This document shows positions 15,920-24,247 of a stretch of DNA of 64,000 nucleotides, in pieces. Both the position numbers and the translations under genes were made by a program. Position 1 is the first letter of the stretch. Each line of letters begins with the position of its first letter. Source of the stretch: NCEH01 sp043195135 (lineage in GTDB: Bacteria > Pseudomonadota > Alphaproteobacteria > Rhizobiales > Xanthobacteraceae). The notes under the pieces are model-generated. The model saw only the letters and a program-made list of their open reading frames with translations. It was not told where the DNA came from and made no database searches. The stretch lies in the NCBI RefSeq assembly GCF_043195135.1, contig NZ_JBAFWP010000003.1. One strand, 5' to 3'.

Positions 15920-17524
15920 TTACGCTGGGTTCGGCGCGGCGGCGGGCGCCGTTTCGTCCGTGTCCGCGGCGGCCCTCGCGGCCCGTTGCGACCTCGTTGC
16001 GAGAAAACCGCTGACCAGGCCGGCGAGGAAAAAGAGGGCGACGCCGGCAAATCCGATATAGGGCCCGGCGGCGGGCAGCCAGGTGCGCAGCTTCCAGGCC
16101 AGCGGCGCGAACAGGCCGCCGGATGCCAGCCGCGCCTGCATGGCCGCGCGCGCCGCCGGGTCGTCCAGCAGTTCCGGCGGGAGGATGCCGCGGATCTCCG
16201 GCATGTTGAGGAAGCCCGCGAGCCGCTCGGCGTTGGGATAAGGCACCTGGAGCAGCGGCTTGTCCTTGAGATAGGCCATGTCGCCCGTGGCGAGATACTG
16301 GCGCACGTTCTCCACCTGCATCTTGCCGGTCTGGCCGCGATAGATCACGTCCCGTGCCACTCCGTTCATGGCGCTGTAACCGACGCCCGAGGTGATGATC
16401 ACCAGCCAGACGGCGGCCAGGACGAAGCCGGCAGACCGCTGCCCGCGGGTGATCGCAGCGTCTTTCAGCAAGGCGGCCATGGCGATGAAATTGACCACGA
16501 TCAGGACCACGATCATGTCGAGATAGCGCGAGGCGCGCGTGTCCGGTGCGCGGCCGTAGGCCAGCAGGATTTCCTGCAGGCCCACCCAGCCGCCGATGCC
16601 GATGCACAGCCACGCCGGATCGCTCAGCGGGCGGCGCTCCCGCAGCACGCGCACCGTCAGCCAGGCCAGGGGCGCGTAAATCAGGAAGGGCGCCAGCGAC
16701 ATCGGCGGCAGAGGCCAGCTGGCGATGCTCTTAAGCGCCTGGAAATACTGCCCGATCGATTGTGCCTTGAGCGATGCGTGATAGGGCGGCTGCGGCACCA
16801 GGGCGAGCAGCAGCGCGCCCGAGGCCACGAGGGCCGCGATGCCGGCCCACTCGCGCCGGCCCCGGCGCCGGCCGATCACAACCTGGGCCGCCGCGATGAC
16901 GCCGGCGATCAGCAGCGTGCCGCCGCCCGCGCTGAGCGAGAAATATCCCAGCACCGCCAGCACGAATCCGATCCCCCAGCGGGCATCGAAGGCGGGGGCG
17001 ACGGCCAGCAGCGCGAGGCTCACGATCGAGAACAGGAGGACGGTCGAGAATTGGGATTGAAAGCCCGCCAGCACGTTCTCCCAGCCGAACGGGATTGCGA
17101 CCAGCATCGTCACGAAGGCCGCCAGCGCGATGGCGGCGGTGGCGCTGACCATGCGGCGCAGCAGCACCATCAGCGTCACCACGCAGGCGGTGTGCAGCAT
17201 CGCGTTGATGCACATTTGCAGAATCGGGTCCCAGCGCCCGGCGAATTCCAGCTCGCCCAGCACCAGCAGCCGCGAGATCAGGATGCGGTGCTCGTTATGG
17301 GGTTCGATGAAGGTGGACAGGGGCACGAAGCCCTGGAGATAGGGCCGGTAGAGCCGCCCGCCTTCCGCGTCCCACTGGTCCCAGAACGGCACCGCCGACC
17401 CCTGGAACAGGATCAGCGTCAGCTTGGCGCCCATGATGACGAGCACGCAGGCGGCCAGCGCCAGCCACCAGCGCGGGCCTTCGGGGTAATCGTCCGTTGC
17501 GTCAAGCCCTTGCATTGGTCGCAC
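15920..17524 (-). CDS. polytopic membrane protein of unknown function (about 10-11 TM)
   Basis: A 534-residue inner-membrane protein with roughly ten hydrophobic segments distributed along its length. A conserved-looking first loop has FWDQWDAEGGRLYRPYLQG and EPHNEHR; Asp/Glu-His-rich first loops of this kind occur in GT-C-type membrane glycosyltransferases. A soluble segment at about 390-470 precedes two final membrane spans and a short charged tail. That resemblance suggests, but does not prove, a lipid-sugar transferase. Start could be the first ATG or the one three codons on. No polysaccharide genes are adjacent. Confidence 0.65.
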   Translation of the reverse strand: MRPMQGLDATDDYPEGPRWWLALAACVLVIMGAKLTLILFQGSAVPFWDQWDAEGGRLYRPYLQGFVPLSTFIEPHNEHRILISRLLVLGELEFAGRWDPILQMCINAMLHTACVVTLMVLLRRMVSATAAIALAAFVTMLVAIPFGWENVLAGFQSQFSTVLLFSIVSLALLAVAPAFDARWGIGFVLAVLGYFSLSAGGGTLLIAGVIAAAQVVIGRRRGRREWAGIAALVASGALLLALVPQPPYHASLKAQSIGQYFQALKSIASWPLPPMSLAPFLIYAPLAWLTVRVLRERRPLSDPAWLCIGIGGWVGLQEILLAYGRAPDTRASRYLDMIVVLIVVNFIAMAALLKDAAITRGQRSAGFVLAAVWLVIITSGVGYSAMNGVARDVIYRGQTGKMQVENVRQYLATGDMAYLKDKPLLQVPYPNAERLAGFLNMPEIRGILPPELLDDPAARAAMQARLASGGLFAPLAWKLRTWLPAAGPYIGFAGVALFFLAGLVSGFLATRSQRAARAAADTDETAPAAAPNPA

Positions 17525-17590
17525 TCTTCCCGCGTCGTGCCTTCGCCATCATCCCGACGCGCCAGATTTGCACCCGCGCGGATGGCAATG

Positions 17591-18274
17591 TCAAAGCGCC
17601 GCGCCCACCAGCAGCACGTGCAGGCTGCGCGGCCCGTGGGCGCCCAGCAGCAAGGTCTGCTCGATGTCCGCCGAGCGCGAGGGGCCGGTGATCCAATTGA
17701 CCGTGCGCGGCATGACGCCGGCTCCGTAGGCGGCGCGGATGCGCGTCCACACGCTCTCGTAATCGCCCGCCACGTCGCCGGCATCGACCACCACCAGGTG
17801 ATGGTCCGGCAGCAGGTTCAGCGTGCTTGGATTGTCCGGCCCGGACAGCATCACCACCGTGCCCGATTCGGCGATCCCGGCGAAGGCGTGGGAGAGGCCG
17901 GCGAGCTGGCGCCCGTCGGAGGGGCCGATCCAGACGTCGAGATTGGGCGCGGTGCCCCAGGGCAGGTTCGCGAGCCGCGGATCGCCGCCGCGCAGGATGG
18001 TCGGCGGCAGGTTGCGGTCGCGCAGATAGCTTGCCACCGCCACCGGAACGTCGGCGGCGCTCGCCAGATGGTCGAGCGTCCCGTCGGCGGCCCGGACCAT
18101 CTGCTTGAACAGCTCGATCATCTGCGCCGGGGGCAGGTCGGCGCGGGCGGGGATCACGCCGCGCGGATGGCCGGCGATGCGATCGGCCACTTCCAGCCGG
18201 CGGGGCGCTTCCTGGCCGGTGGCGCCGAGGGCGCGCCGCACGGAGGCGAAGACGGTGTCGCGCGAGGATGTCAT
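17591..18274 (-). CDS. lutC: LutC, LUD-domain lactate utilization protein
   Basis: A 227-residue LUD (lactate utilization domain) protein. It ends with the typical ITGPSRSADIEQTLLLGAHGPRSLHVLLV, the family's hallmark, and contains AESGTVVMLSG in the middle. LutC is the third component of the LutABC iron-sulfur L-lactate oxidising system. Its ATG shares one base with the TGA of lutB, so translation is coupled. It is the last gene of the operon. Confidence 0.93.
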   Translation of the reverse strand: MTSSRDTVFASVRRALGATGQEAPRRLEVADRIAGHPRGVIPARADLPPAQMIELFKQMVRAADGTLDHLASAADVPVAVASYLRDRNLPPTILRGGDPRLANLPWGTAPNLDVWIGPSDGRQLAGLSHAFAGIAESGTVVMLSGPDNPSTLNLLPDHHLVVVDAGDVAGDYESVWTRIRAAYGAGVMPRTVNWITGPSRSADIEQTLLLGAHGPRSLHVLLVGAAL

Positions 18275-19740
18275 CAGCGGCCGCCTCCGCGCTGGGCCTG
18301 CGCCTGGGCCTGGGTTTGGGCCTCCCGGCGCGCCTGCCATTGCGCCTGGAACGTATCCCCCTGGGGGGTGGGGAAATCGCGATATTTGGTCCAGCCGCCG
18401 GCGAGCGGCAGCGCGGCAAACCGCCCCTTGGCCTTGCCGAGCAGCGAGAGCCCCCACATGGCGAGCCGCGTCGCGGGCCGATACAGCCAGCCGCGCCGGG
18501 CGAAGAAGGCCCAGAACGCCAGCCCATAGCGCTGCGGCGCCGGCGTCAGGTGGCGCTCGAACTCCTTCTCGCGCCAGTTGCGCATCAGCTTCGGCAGGGG
18601 AATGCGCACCGGGCACACCTGCTCGCAGCGCCCGCAGAAGGTGGAGGCATTGGGCAGATTGGCGCCCTTCTCGATGCCCACCAGCGAGGGGGTGAGCACC
18701 GCGCCCATGGGGCCGGGATAGACCCAGCCGTAGGCATGGCCGCCGACGGTCTGGTAGACCGGGCAATGATTCATGCAGGCGCCGCAGCGGATGCAGCGCA
18801 GCATCTCGCGAAACTGCCCCGCCAGCATGCCCGAGCGGCCGTTGTCGAGAATCACCACGTGATAGGCCTGCGGCCCGTCCAGGTCGCCGGGGCGGCGCGG
18901 GCCGGTGGAGAAGGTGGTGTAGACGCTCATCTCCTGCCCGGTTGCCGAGCGCGCGAGCACCCGCAGCAGCTGGCTCACGTCCTCCAGGGTCGGCACCAGC
19001 TTTTCCAGCGAGGCGAGCACGATGTGGGTCTTCGGCAGGGTCTGGGTGAGATCGCCATTGCCCTCGTTGGTGACGATGATCGAGGTGCCGGTCTCCGCCA
19101 CCAGGAAATTGGCGCCGGTGATGCCCACGTCCGCCGCCAGGAACTTCGCCCGCAGCGCGGTGCGCGCCTCGGCCAGCAGCGAGGTGGGCTCGGAGAGGTT
19201 GCGCTCGGGCGGCAGCTCGGTGTGGACCCGGCGGAAGTCGGCCTCGATCTGATCCTTGTTGAGGTGAATCGCCGGGGCGATGATGTGGGAGGGCGCCTCG
19301 CCGCGGATCTGGATCAGATATTCGCCGAGATCCGTTTCCACCGGCAGGATGCCGGCGGCCTCCAGATGGTCGTTGAGGCCGATCTCCTCGGAGATCATGC
19401 TCTTGCCCTTGGTGACCGTCCGCGCGCCGGCATCGCGGCAGATGCGGGTCACGATGTCCCGCGCCTCGGCGGCATCCACCGCGAAATGCACCTGCCCGCC
19501 GGCGGCGATCACCTGCTGCTCGTAGCGCTCCAGATAGAGATCGAGATGGGCCAGCGTGTGGTTCTTGATGTCGCGCGCGCTGTCGCGCAGCGCCTCGAAC
19601 TCCGGCAGCTTGGCGGCGGCGGCGGACCGCCGGCCGATGAAGCTCGGCCCCACCTTGGCCAGCGCCTGCTGCAAGGGCGCGTCGGCGAGCGCCGCGCGGG
19701 CATTGGCCTTGAACTGGGGCGAGGTGATCTGGACGCTCAT
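18274..19740 (-). CDS. lutB: LutB, iron-sulfur lactate utilization protein
   Basis: A 488-residue protein. Residues 60-300 are the LUD domain (TKGKSMISEEIGLN, AETGTSIIVTNEGNG). Two ferredoxin clusters follow: C316-C319-C322-C326 (CIRCGACMNHCP) and CGRCEQVCP starting at C369. The C-terminus has a Gln/Ala-rich run (AQTQAQAQAQRGGGR) absent from many homologues. It transfers electrons in LutABC lactate oxidation at the cytoplasmic membrane face. The ATG overlaps the lutA stop by four bases. Confidence 0.95.
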   Translation of the reverse strand: MSVQITSPQFKANARAALADAPLQQALAKVGPSFIGRRSAAAAKLPEFEALRDSARDIKNHTLAHLDLYLERYEQQVIAAGGQVHFAVDAAEARDIVTRICRDAGARTVTKGKSMISEEIGLNDHLEAAGILPVETDLGEYLIQIRGEAPSHIIAPAIHLNKDQIEADFRRVHTELPPERNLSEPTSLLAEARTALRAKFLAADVGITGANFLVAETGTSIIVTNEGNGDLTQTLPKTHIVLASLEKLVPTLEDVSQLLRVLARSATGQEMSVYTTFSTGPRRPGDLDGPQAYHVVILDNGRSGMLAGQFREMLRCIRCGACMNHCPVYQTVGGHAYGWVYPGPMGAVLTPSLVGIEKGANLPNASTFCGRCEQVCPVRIPLPKLMRNWREKEFERHLTPAPQRYGLAFWAFFARRGWLYRPATRLAMWGLSLLGKAKGRFAALPLAGGWTKYRDFPTPQGDTFQAQWQARREAQTQAQAQAQRGGGR

Positions 19741-20534
19741 GCTCCCGCCCCTTGCTTGGCTGTGGCGGGCTCGCCGATGGCGGGATCGCCGCCCTGCCCC
19801 GCCAGCACTTCCGCCACGTGGCGCACCTTGATGTCGCGGCCCATGCGCTGGAGCTTGCCGGCCATGTTCATGAGGCACCCGAGATCCCCCGCCAGCAGGG
19901 TGTCGGCATGGCTGGCGATGATGTTGGCGGCCTTCTTCTCCACGATCGCATTGGAAACGTCAGGATATTTCACGCAGAAAGTGCCGCCAAAGCCGCAGCA
20001 CACATCGCTGTCGGCCATTTCGGCCAGTTCCAGCCCCTCCACGGAGGCGAGAAGCGTGCGCGGCTGGGCCTGGACGCCCAGCTCCCGCAGGCCCGAGCAG
20101 CTGTCGTGATAGGTGACGGTGCCGTCATAGGCGGCGGCGACGCGGGTCATGCCGCGCACGTCCACCAGGAACGAGACCAGCTCGTAGACCTTGTCGCAGA
20201 AGCGCGCGATGCGCGGCATCCAGTCCGGCTCGCCGACGAACAGCTCGGGATAATGGGTCTTGATCATGCCGGCGCACGAGCCGGAGGGCACGACCACATA
20301 ATCGAAGGTCTCGAACGCGGCGATCATCTGCTCGGCCAGGGCGCGGGTGGTGGCGCGGTCGCCGGAATTGAACGCCGGCTGGCCGCAGCAGGTCTGGCGC
20401 GGCACGCTGACCTCGCAGCCGGCCTGTTCGATCAGATGCGCGGCGGCAAACCCCACGGACGGGCGGATCGTATCCACGAGGCAGGTGGCGAACAGCCCGA
20501 CCGAGACGGGGCGCTTCTGAGAAGATGCAGTCAT
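19737..20534 (-). CDS. lutA: LutA, CCG-domain iron-sulfur lactate utilization protein
   Basis: A 265-residue protein with two cysteine-rich CCG domains, RQTCCGQPAFNSG near residue 50 and DVCCGFGGTFCVKYPD near 180. CCG domains resemble those of glycolate oxidase GlcF and heterodisulfide reductase and bind iron-sulfur clusters. It is the first gene of lutA-lutB-lutC. The chosen ATG (MTASSQ) has AGGG upstream; earlier in-frame starts lack a ribosome site. About 270 bp upstream is free of genes and should hold the promoter, but I see no clear LutR/LldR operator. Confidence 0.94.
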   Translation of the reverse strand: MTASSQKRPVSVGLFATCLVDTIRPSVGFAAAHLIEQAGCEVSVPRQTCCGQPAFNSGDRATTRALAEQMIAAFETFDYVVVPSGSCAGMIKTHYPELFVGEPDWMPRIARFCDKVYELVSFLVDVRGMTRVAAAYDGTVTYHDSCSGLRELGVQAQPRTLLASVEGLELAEMADSDVCCGFGGTFCVKYPDVSNAIVEKKAANIIASHADTLLAGDLGCLMNMAGKLQRMGRDIKVRHVAEVLAGQGGDPAIGEPATAKQGAGA

Positions 20535-20808
20535 TTGCCCTGAGATCATTCCAGGTGGCGTGCCCCGCATCCGCGAACGGCGGGCACGGACGTCACGCAT
20601 GAGGGACCAAGGATGGGGACCGATACTTGCTTCGACCGCCGCGGCGAAACCGCTCGCGCCGCTTTGTCATAACACTGGAATGTCTTCAAACGAAAGCAGC
20701 ACAACCGGGGCGCGGCAAACGGCGCCTCCACACCCTGCGCCGCGGCCGGCGCGAGCGCCGCGCGTTTCGCCCGGGCCCGGCCGCACCGGCGGGCGGAGCG
20801 CGGGCGCG

Positions 20809-21435
20809 TCAGGCGACCTTCAGCCCGAGCCCGCTCAGCAGCGCCGCCGCCTGCTGGCGGGAGATGATCGCGCCCTTGAAGCGCGTCGCGTCGCCGAGAC
20901 GCAGGGCGCCGAGATCGGCGCCGCGCAGGTCCGCCCCCTCGAAGCGGGCGTCGGTCAGGTTTGCGTCGCGCAGACTGCAGCCCTGGAAGATGGCCTCGCG
21001 AAAATCCGCCTCGGCGAGGTCCGCGCCCGCGAAATCCAGCTGGTCGAGCCGCGAGCGGCGGAACGAGAGGCCGTGCAGCGCCGCGCTCACCAGAAGGCAG
21101 CGCTCGAACGCGAGGCCCAGCGTGCGCGCGCCGTGGATCTGCACCCCGGTCATCTTGCAATCGGCGAACAGCGTGGCCGACAAGGTGGTGCCCCGGCACA
21201 CGGCATTGTTGAGATCGCAGCCGGCAAAGCGCGCCTCGGTAAGGTCGGCGGCGGAGAAATCGGCGCGCCCGCCCCGGCAGCGGACGAATTCGCACCCGCC
21301 AAGGTCGAGCCCGCGCAGGTCCGCGCCGGCGAGGATCCAGCCGGCGAAGCGCACCGGCGCGCCATGGGCGCGCAACACCGCCTCGATCGCCGCGCGGTCG
21401 GCGGCGCCCTCGGGCGCCGGGATTTCCTCAAGCAT
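20809..21435 (-). CDS. pentapeptide-repeat protein (Qnr/MfpA-like fold)
   Basis: A 208-residue protein in which residues 30-185 follow the A(D/N)LXX pentapeptide pattern (GADLRGLDL, SAADLTEARF, AGADLAEADF, EGADLRGADLG), so it should form a right-handed quadrilateral beta-helix. Cysteines often fill the central position (DCKMTG, ERCLLV, QGCSLR). Some such proteins mimic DNA and protect gyrase (Qnr, MfpA, McbG); others have no known role. It is 24 bp downstream of the L,D-transpeptidase-like gene on the same strand and may share its transcript. Function is not assigned. Confidence 0.85.
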   Translation of the reverse strand: MLEEIPAPEGAADRAAIEAVLRAHGAPVRFAGWILAGADLRGLDLGGCEFVRCRGGRADFSAADLTEARFAGCDLNNAVCRGTTLSATLFADCKMTGVQIHGARTLGLAFERCLLVSAALHGLSFRRSRLDQLDFAGADLAEADFREAIFQGCSLRDANLTDARFEGADLRGADLGALRLGDATRFKGAIISRQQAAALLSGLGLKVA

Positions 21436-21459
21436 GCGAGCGTCTCTCCCGCCTGTTCC

Positions 21460-21993
21460 TCAGCGCACGATCAGCCGCGCCCCCGGCCTCAGCCGCGCGA
21501 CCAGCCGGCGCAGATCGCCCGGCGCAAGCGCGACGCAGCCCTCGGTCGGCGTGAAGCCGGGGCGCGCCGCATGGATGAAAACCGCCGATCCCCGCCCCTT
21601 CACACGCGGACGTGTATTGTGGTCCAGCACCAGCACAAGGTCATAGAGCGCATCCGCGCGCGCCATGCGTTCGTGCGAGACGGGAATCGGGAGGTGCACG
21701 GGGCGATTGTAGCGGCGGTCCTGCGGATCGTCACACCAGCCGTCGGTTGCGGCGATGGGCTTGGCGGGCAGGCGGGTGAGCGGGCGCGGGCCGCGGTCCG
21801 GGCGGTACAGCACGCGTTCGATGCGCCAGCGGCCCGCCGGGGTCCGCCCGTCGCCCTCGCGCTTGTTAAAGCCGATTCCCCCGCGTCCCAGGGCCACGGG
21901 AATCGCCCGCCCGGCCGCATGCAGGATGCCCCGATGCGGGGCGCCGGGCAGGTGACGCACGGTGATTTTCCCGATCCCCACAGGAACTTGCAC
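21460..21993 (-). CDS. L,D-transpeptidase (YkuD)-family protein without signal peptide
   Basis: A 177-residue YkuD-fold protein. The catalytic segment reads VFIHAARPGFTPTEGCVAL, with His and Cys of the HX(n)[ST]xGC motif. KREGDGRTPAGRW is the characteristic N-terminal strand pair. There is no signal peptide or lipobox, unlike exported L,D-transpeptidases, so this belongs to the short stand-alone class whose peptidoglycan role is unclear. It is divergent from the response regulator gene, separated by about 120 bp. Confidence 0.85.
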   Translation of the reverse strand: MQVPVGIGKITVRHLPGAPHRGILHAAGRAIPVALGRGGIGFNKREGDGRTPAGRWRIERVLYRPDRGPRPLTRLPAKPIAATDGWCDDPQDRRYNRPVHLPIPVSHERMARADALYDLVLVLDHNTRPRVKGRGSAVFIHAARPGFTPTEGCVALAPGDLRRLVARLRPGARLIVR

Positions 21994-22111
21994 GGATACA
22001 CCTCACTCGGATACCAGTTTTCAACATTCTTTCGCGGGCAAATTTGCAGGATCGCCGCAGCATGATGTACTTGCGCGATTCGCGTTCCCGCAAGGGTAAC
22101 GGAGGTTTTGA

Positions 22112-22798
22112 ATGGCCAATGCGTGGAAAATCCTGGTGGTCGAGGACGACCCGGAGCTGCGCGAAGCCCTGATCGAGCAGCTCGCGCTTCAGGACGAGTT
22201 CGAACCCGTGCCGGCGGAAACCGCCCAGGGCGCCATCGAGGCGGCCCGGAACGGCGCGGTCGATCTCGTCATCATGGACGTGGGCCTGCCCGACATGGAC
22301 GGGCGCGACGCCGTGCGGCAGATGCGCAAGAATGGGTTCAAGGCGCCCGTCATCATGCTCACCGGGCACGATACGGACAGCGACACCATTCTCGGGCTGG
22401 AAGCCGGCGCCAACGACTATATCGCCAAGCCGTTCCGCTTCGCGGTGCTGCTGGCCCGCCTGCGCGCCCAGATGCGCAGCCACGAGGCGAGCGAGGACGC
22501 GGTGTTCGCCATCGGCCCCTACAGCTTCCGCCCCGGCGCGAAGATGCTGGTGACCGACCGCGGCTCCAAGATCCGCCTGACGGAGAAGGAAACCGCGATC
22601 CTGCGCTATCTCTACCGCGCGGGAAAAGCGCCGGTCGCGCGCGAGACCCTGTTGCAGGAAGTGTGGGGCTATAATTCCGGCGTCACCACCCACACGCTGG
22701 AAACCCACATCTATCGCCTGCGGCAGAAGATCGAGCCCGATCCCTCCGCCCCCACGCTGCTGGCGACGCAGGCCGGCGGCTACAAGCTGGTGCCCTGA
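22112..22798 (+). CDS. OmpR-family response regulator
   Basis: A 228-residue regulator with an N-terminal receiver (acidic pair EDD at 11-13, phospho-acceptor Asp in LVIMDVGLPDMDG near 53, conserved Thr in MLTGHD, Lys in AKPFR). The C-terminal winged helix has LTEKETAILRYLYRAG and the recognition segment THTLETHIYRLRQKIE. No histidine kinase gene is adjacent, so it looks orphan. The cyclic-nucleotide-binding gene follows after 25 bp and is probably co-transcribed. Confidence 0.92.
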   Translation: MANAWKILVVEDDPELREALIEQLALQDEFEPVPAETAQGAIEAARNGAVDLVIMDVGLPDMDGRDAVRQMRKNGFKAPVIMLTGHDTDSDTILGLEAGANDYIAKPFRFAVLLARLRAQMRSHEASEDAVFAIGPYSFRPGAKMLVTDRGSKIRLTEKETAILRYLYRAGKAPVARETLLQEVWGYNSGVTTHTLETHIYRLRQKIEPDPSAPTLLATQAGGYKLVP

Positions 22799-22823
22799 GC
22801 ATGATCGACGCAGGGGACCGCCC

Positions 22824-23309
22824 GTGAGCCTCGAACAGGACGTCGCCCTGCTTCAGGACGTCCCCACCTTCGACATGCTCACGCCGGACGCCCTGCGCAC
22901 GCTCGCCATCAGCGCCGACCAGCTGCGCCTCGCCGCCGGCGACATCCTGTTCCGCCAGGGGGATCTGGCGGACGCCGGCTATGTGCTGACCTCCGGGCGG
23001 CTGGAGATGGTGGAGGAGAAGGCGGCGCGCCCCCGCGTGCTGTGCGAGGTGCTGGTGGGCGCCCTGGTGGGCGAGAGCGCCCTGGTCATCGCCCTGCCGC
23101 GCCCGGCCACGGCGCGGGCGCTGGAAGCTTCCACGCTGCTGCGCATTCCCCGCGCCACCTTCCTGCGGGTGCTGGAGGGCTTCCCGGAAGCTGCCGTGCA
23201 TCTGCGCGCGGTGTTCGCCGGCCGGCTGGAGGCGACGCTGGGCGCGCTCGACACCTTGCGCCGGGAGAAGCTGGAGCCACCGTTCCGCCCCCCGGTGCGG
23301 CGGCGCTGA
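22824..23309 (+). CDS. cyclic-nucleotide-binding-domain protein (Crp fold, no DNA-binding domain)
   Basis: A 161-residue protein consisting essentially of one cNMP-binding beta-barrel: LRLAAGDILFRQGDLADAGYVLTSGRLEM, then the phosphate-binding cassette region GALVGESALVIALPRPATARAL, then a C-terminal helix. No helix-turn-helix follows. The start is GTG. It follows the response regulator closely, so it may tune that pathway. Ligand specificity is unknown; the cassette has GESALV with the usual Glu and an Arg (LPRPATA). Confidence 0.85.
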   Translation: MSLEQDVALLQDVPTFDMLTPDALRTLAISADQLRLAAGDILFRQGDLADAGYVLTSGRLEMVEEKAARPRVLCEVLVGALVGESALVIALPRPATARALEASTLLRIPRATFLRVLEGFPEAAVHLRAVFAGRLEATLGALDTLRREKLEPPFRPPVRRR

Positions 23310-23334
23310 CGGGCGGGCCCGCCTGCCCATCCCG

Positions 23335-23777
23335 ATGGCCATCCAGCACGCCAGCGCGGATTTCGAGCGGTTTCTCGCCGATGCGCGGGAACACGTCCGG
23401 CCTCACCACCCGAAACCAGACCTAGACCAGGATGGAAGGGGGGCTGCGGACCTTCCGTGCGCGCCTCTCCCCGTCCCAGGCGATCCGCTTCGCCCAGGTG
23501 CTGCCGCCGGTGCCGCGGGCGATCTTCGTGCCCGACGGGGACCTGGAGCTTGCGCCCGTGCCGTTCTGCGACCGCGCGCGCCTGTCCCGCGAAGTCCAGG
23601 GCCTGCGAGGTTCAGGGCCTGCGCCAGCATCATAATTTCGCGCCGGACACCTGCATCGCCGATGTCGCCGCCGCGCTGCGCCGCGCCACGGACCCCGCCG
23701 CCTTCACGGCCGTACTGGACAGGCTTCCGCCGGAGGCCGCCGCATTCTGGAGCGCGCCACCCGCCGGCCGGCAATGA
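23335..23777 (+). pseudogene. frameshifted DUF2267-like gene
   Basis: Three frames together give one continuous DUF2267-like protein. MAIQHASADFERFLADARE is in the first frame (from 23335). A second frame carries SGLTTRNQT, an in-frame TAG at 23423, then GLRTFRARLSPSQAIRFAQ to REVQGLR. HHNFAPDTCIADVAAALRR onward is in the third frame to the stop at 23777. The second shift coincides with a tandem duplication: a 17-bp unit (23591-23607) followed by a 16-bp near copy (23608-23623), which alters the frame. One stop plus two frameshifts argue for a decayed gene; sequencing error at the first shift is possible. Family assignment is from memory of the DUF2267 pattern. Confidence 0.7.
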
Positions 23778-23875
23778 GCGGCCCTGGCGCCTGAACCGCG
23801 GCCGTCACGCCTTCCCCCCGTCCCTCGCCGCCCCCGGCGGAAGGCCCGCACCGGGAGACGCCGCGCCCACAGGGC

Positions 23876-23905
23876 GCTGCATTCAGAAGGCGGCTGCGTT
23901 CAGAA
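23876..23905. repeat. 17-bp-period tandem duplication at the ybaB stop codon
   Basis: GCTGCATTCAGAA (23876-23888) and GCTGCGTTCAGAA (23893-23905) differ at one base; the second holds the ybaB TGA (complement at 23900-23902). Confidence 0.7.
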
Positions 23906-24220
23906 CAGGTTGAGGCCGGGCGGCAAGGCGAGCCCGCCGGTCATGGACTTCATCTTCTCCTGCATGATTCGTTCCGCCTTGTGGCGGGCATCGGCGAGCG
24001 CGGCGACCAGGAGATCCTCCAGGATCTCGCCTTCGTCGGCCTTCAGCAGGCTGGGATCGATCCGCACCGCCTTGGTGTCGCCCTTCACGGTCATGCGCAC
24101 CGTGACGAGGCCGCCGCCGGAGGCACCCTCCACCTCGGTGCTCTCCATCTCCTGCTGCATCTGCTGCATGCGCTCCTGAAGCTCTTTCGCCTGCTTCATC
24201 ATGCCCATGAGGTCGCGCAT
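23900..24220 (-). CDS. ybaB: YbaB/EbfC nucleoid-associated protein
   Basis: A 106-residue YbaB/EbfC-family DNA-binding protein. It starts with the Met/Gln-rich helix (MRDLMGMMKQAKELQERMQQMQQEM) and carries the family core (GGGLVTVRMTVKGDTKAVRIDPSLL), ending GGLALPPGLNLF. It lies 27 bp after dnaX on the same strand, the classic dnaX-ybaB pairing. recR, which usually comes next, is missing here and replaced by the DUF2267-like pseudogene. The stop codon is within a 17-bp-period tandem duplication. Confidence 0.95.
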   Translation of the reverse strand: MRDLMGMMKQAKELQERMQQMQQEMESTEVEGASGGGLVTVRMTVKGDTKAVRIDPSLLKADEGEILEDLLVAALADARHKAERIMQEKMKSMTGGLALPPGLNLF

Positions 24221-24247
24221 CAGGTCTCTCCGTGCCGGGGTCGGGGA

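Noticed and set aside
15788..18529. A 913-codon plus-strand open frame across the membrane protein and lut genes.
   Set aside because: Composition dominated by Arg, His, Gln and Gly, no ribosome site, and opposite to recognisable LutB/LutC motifs.
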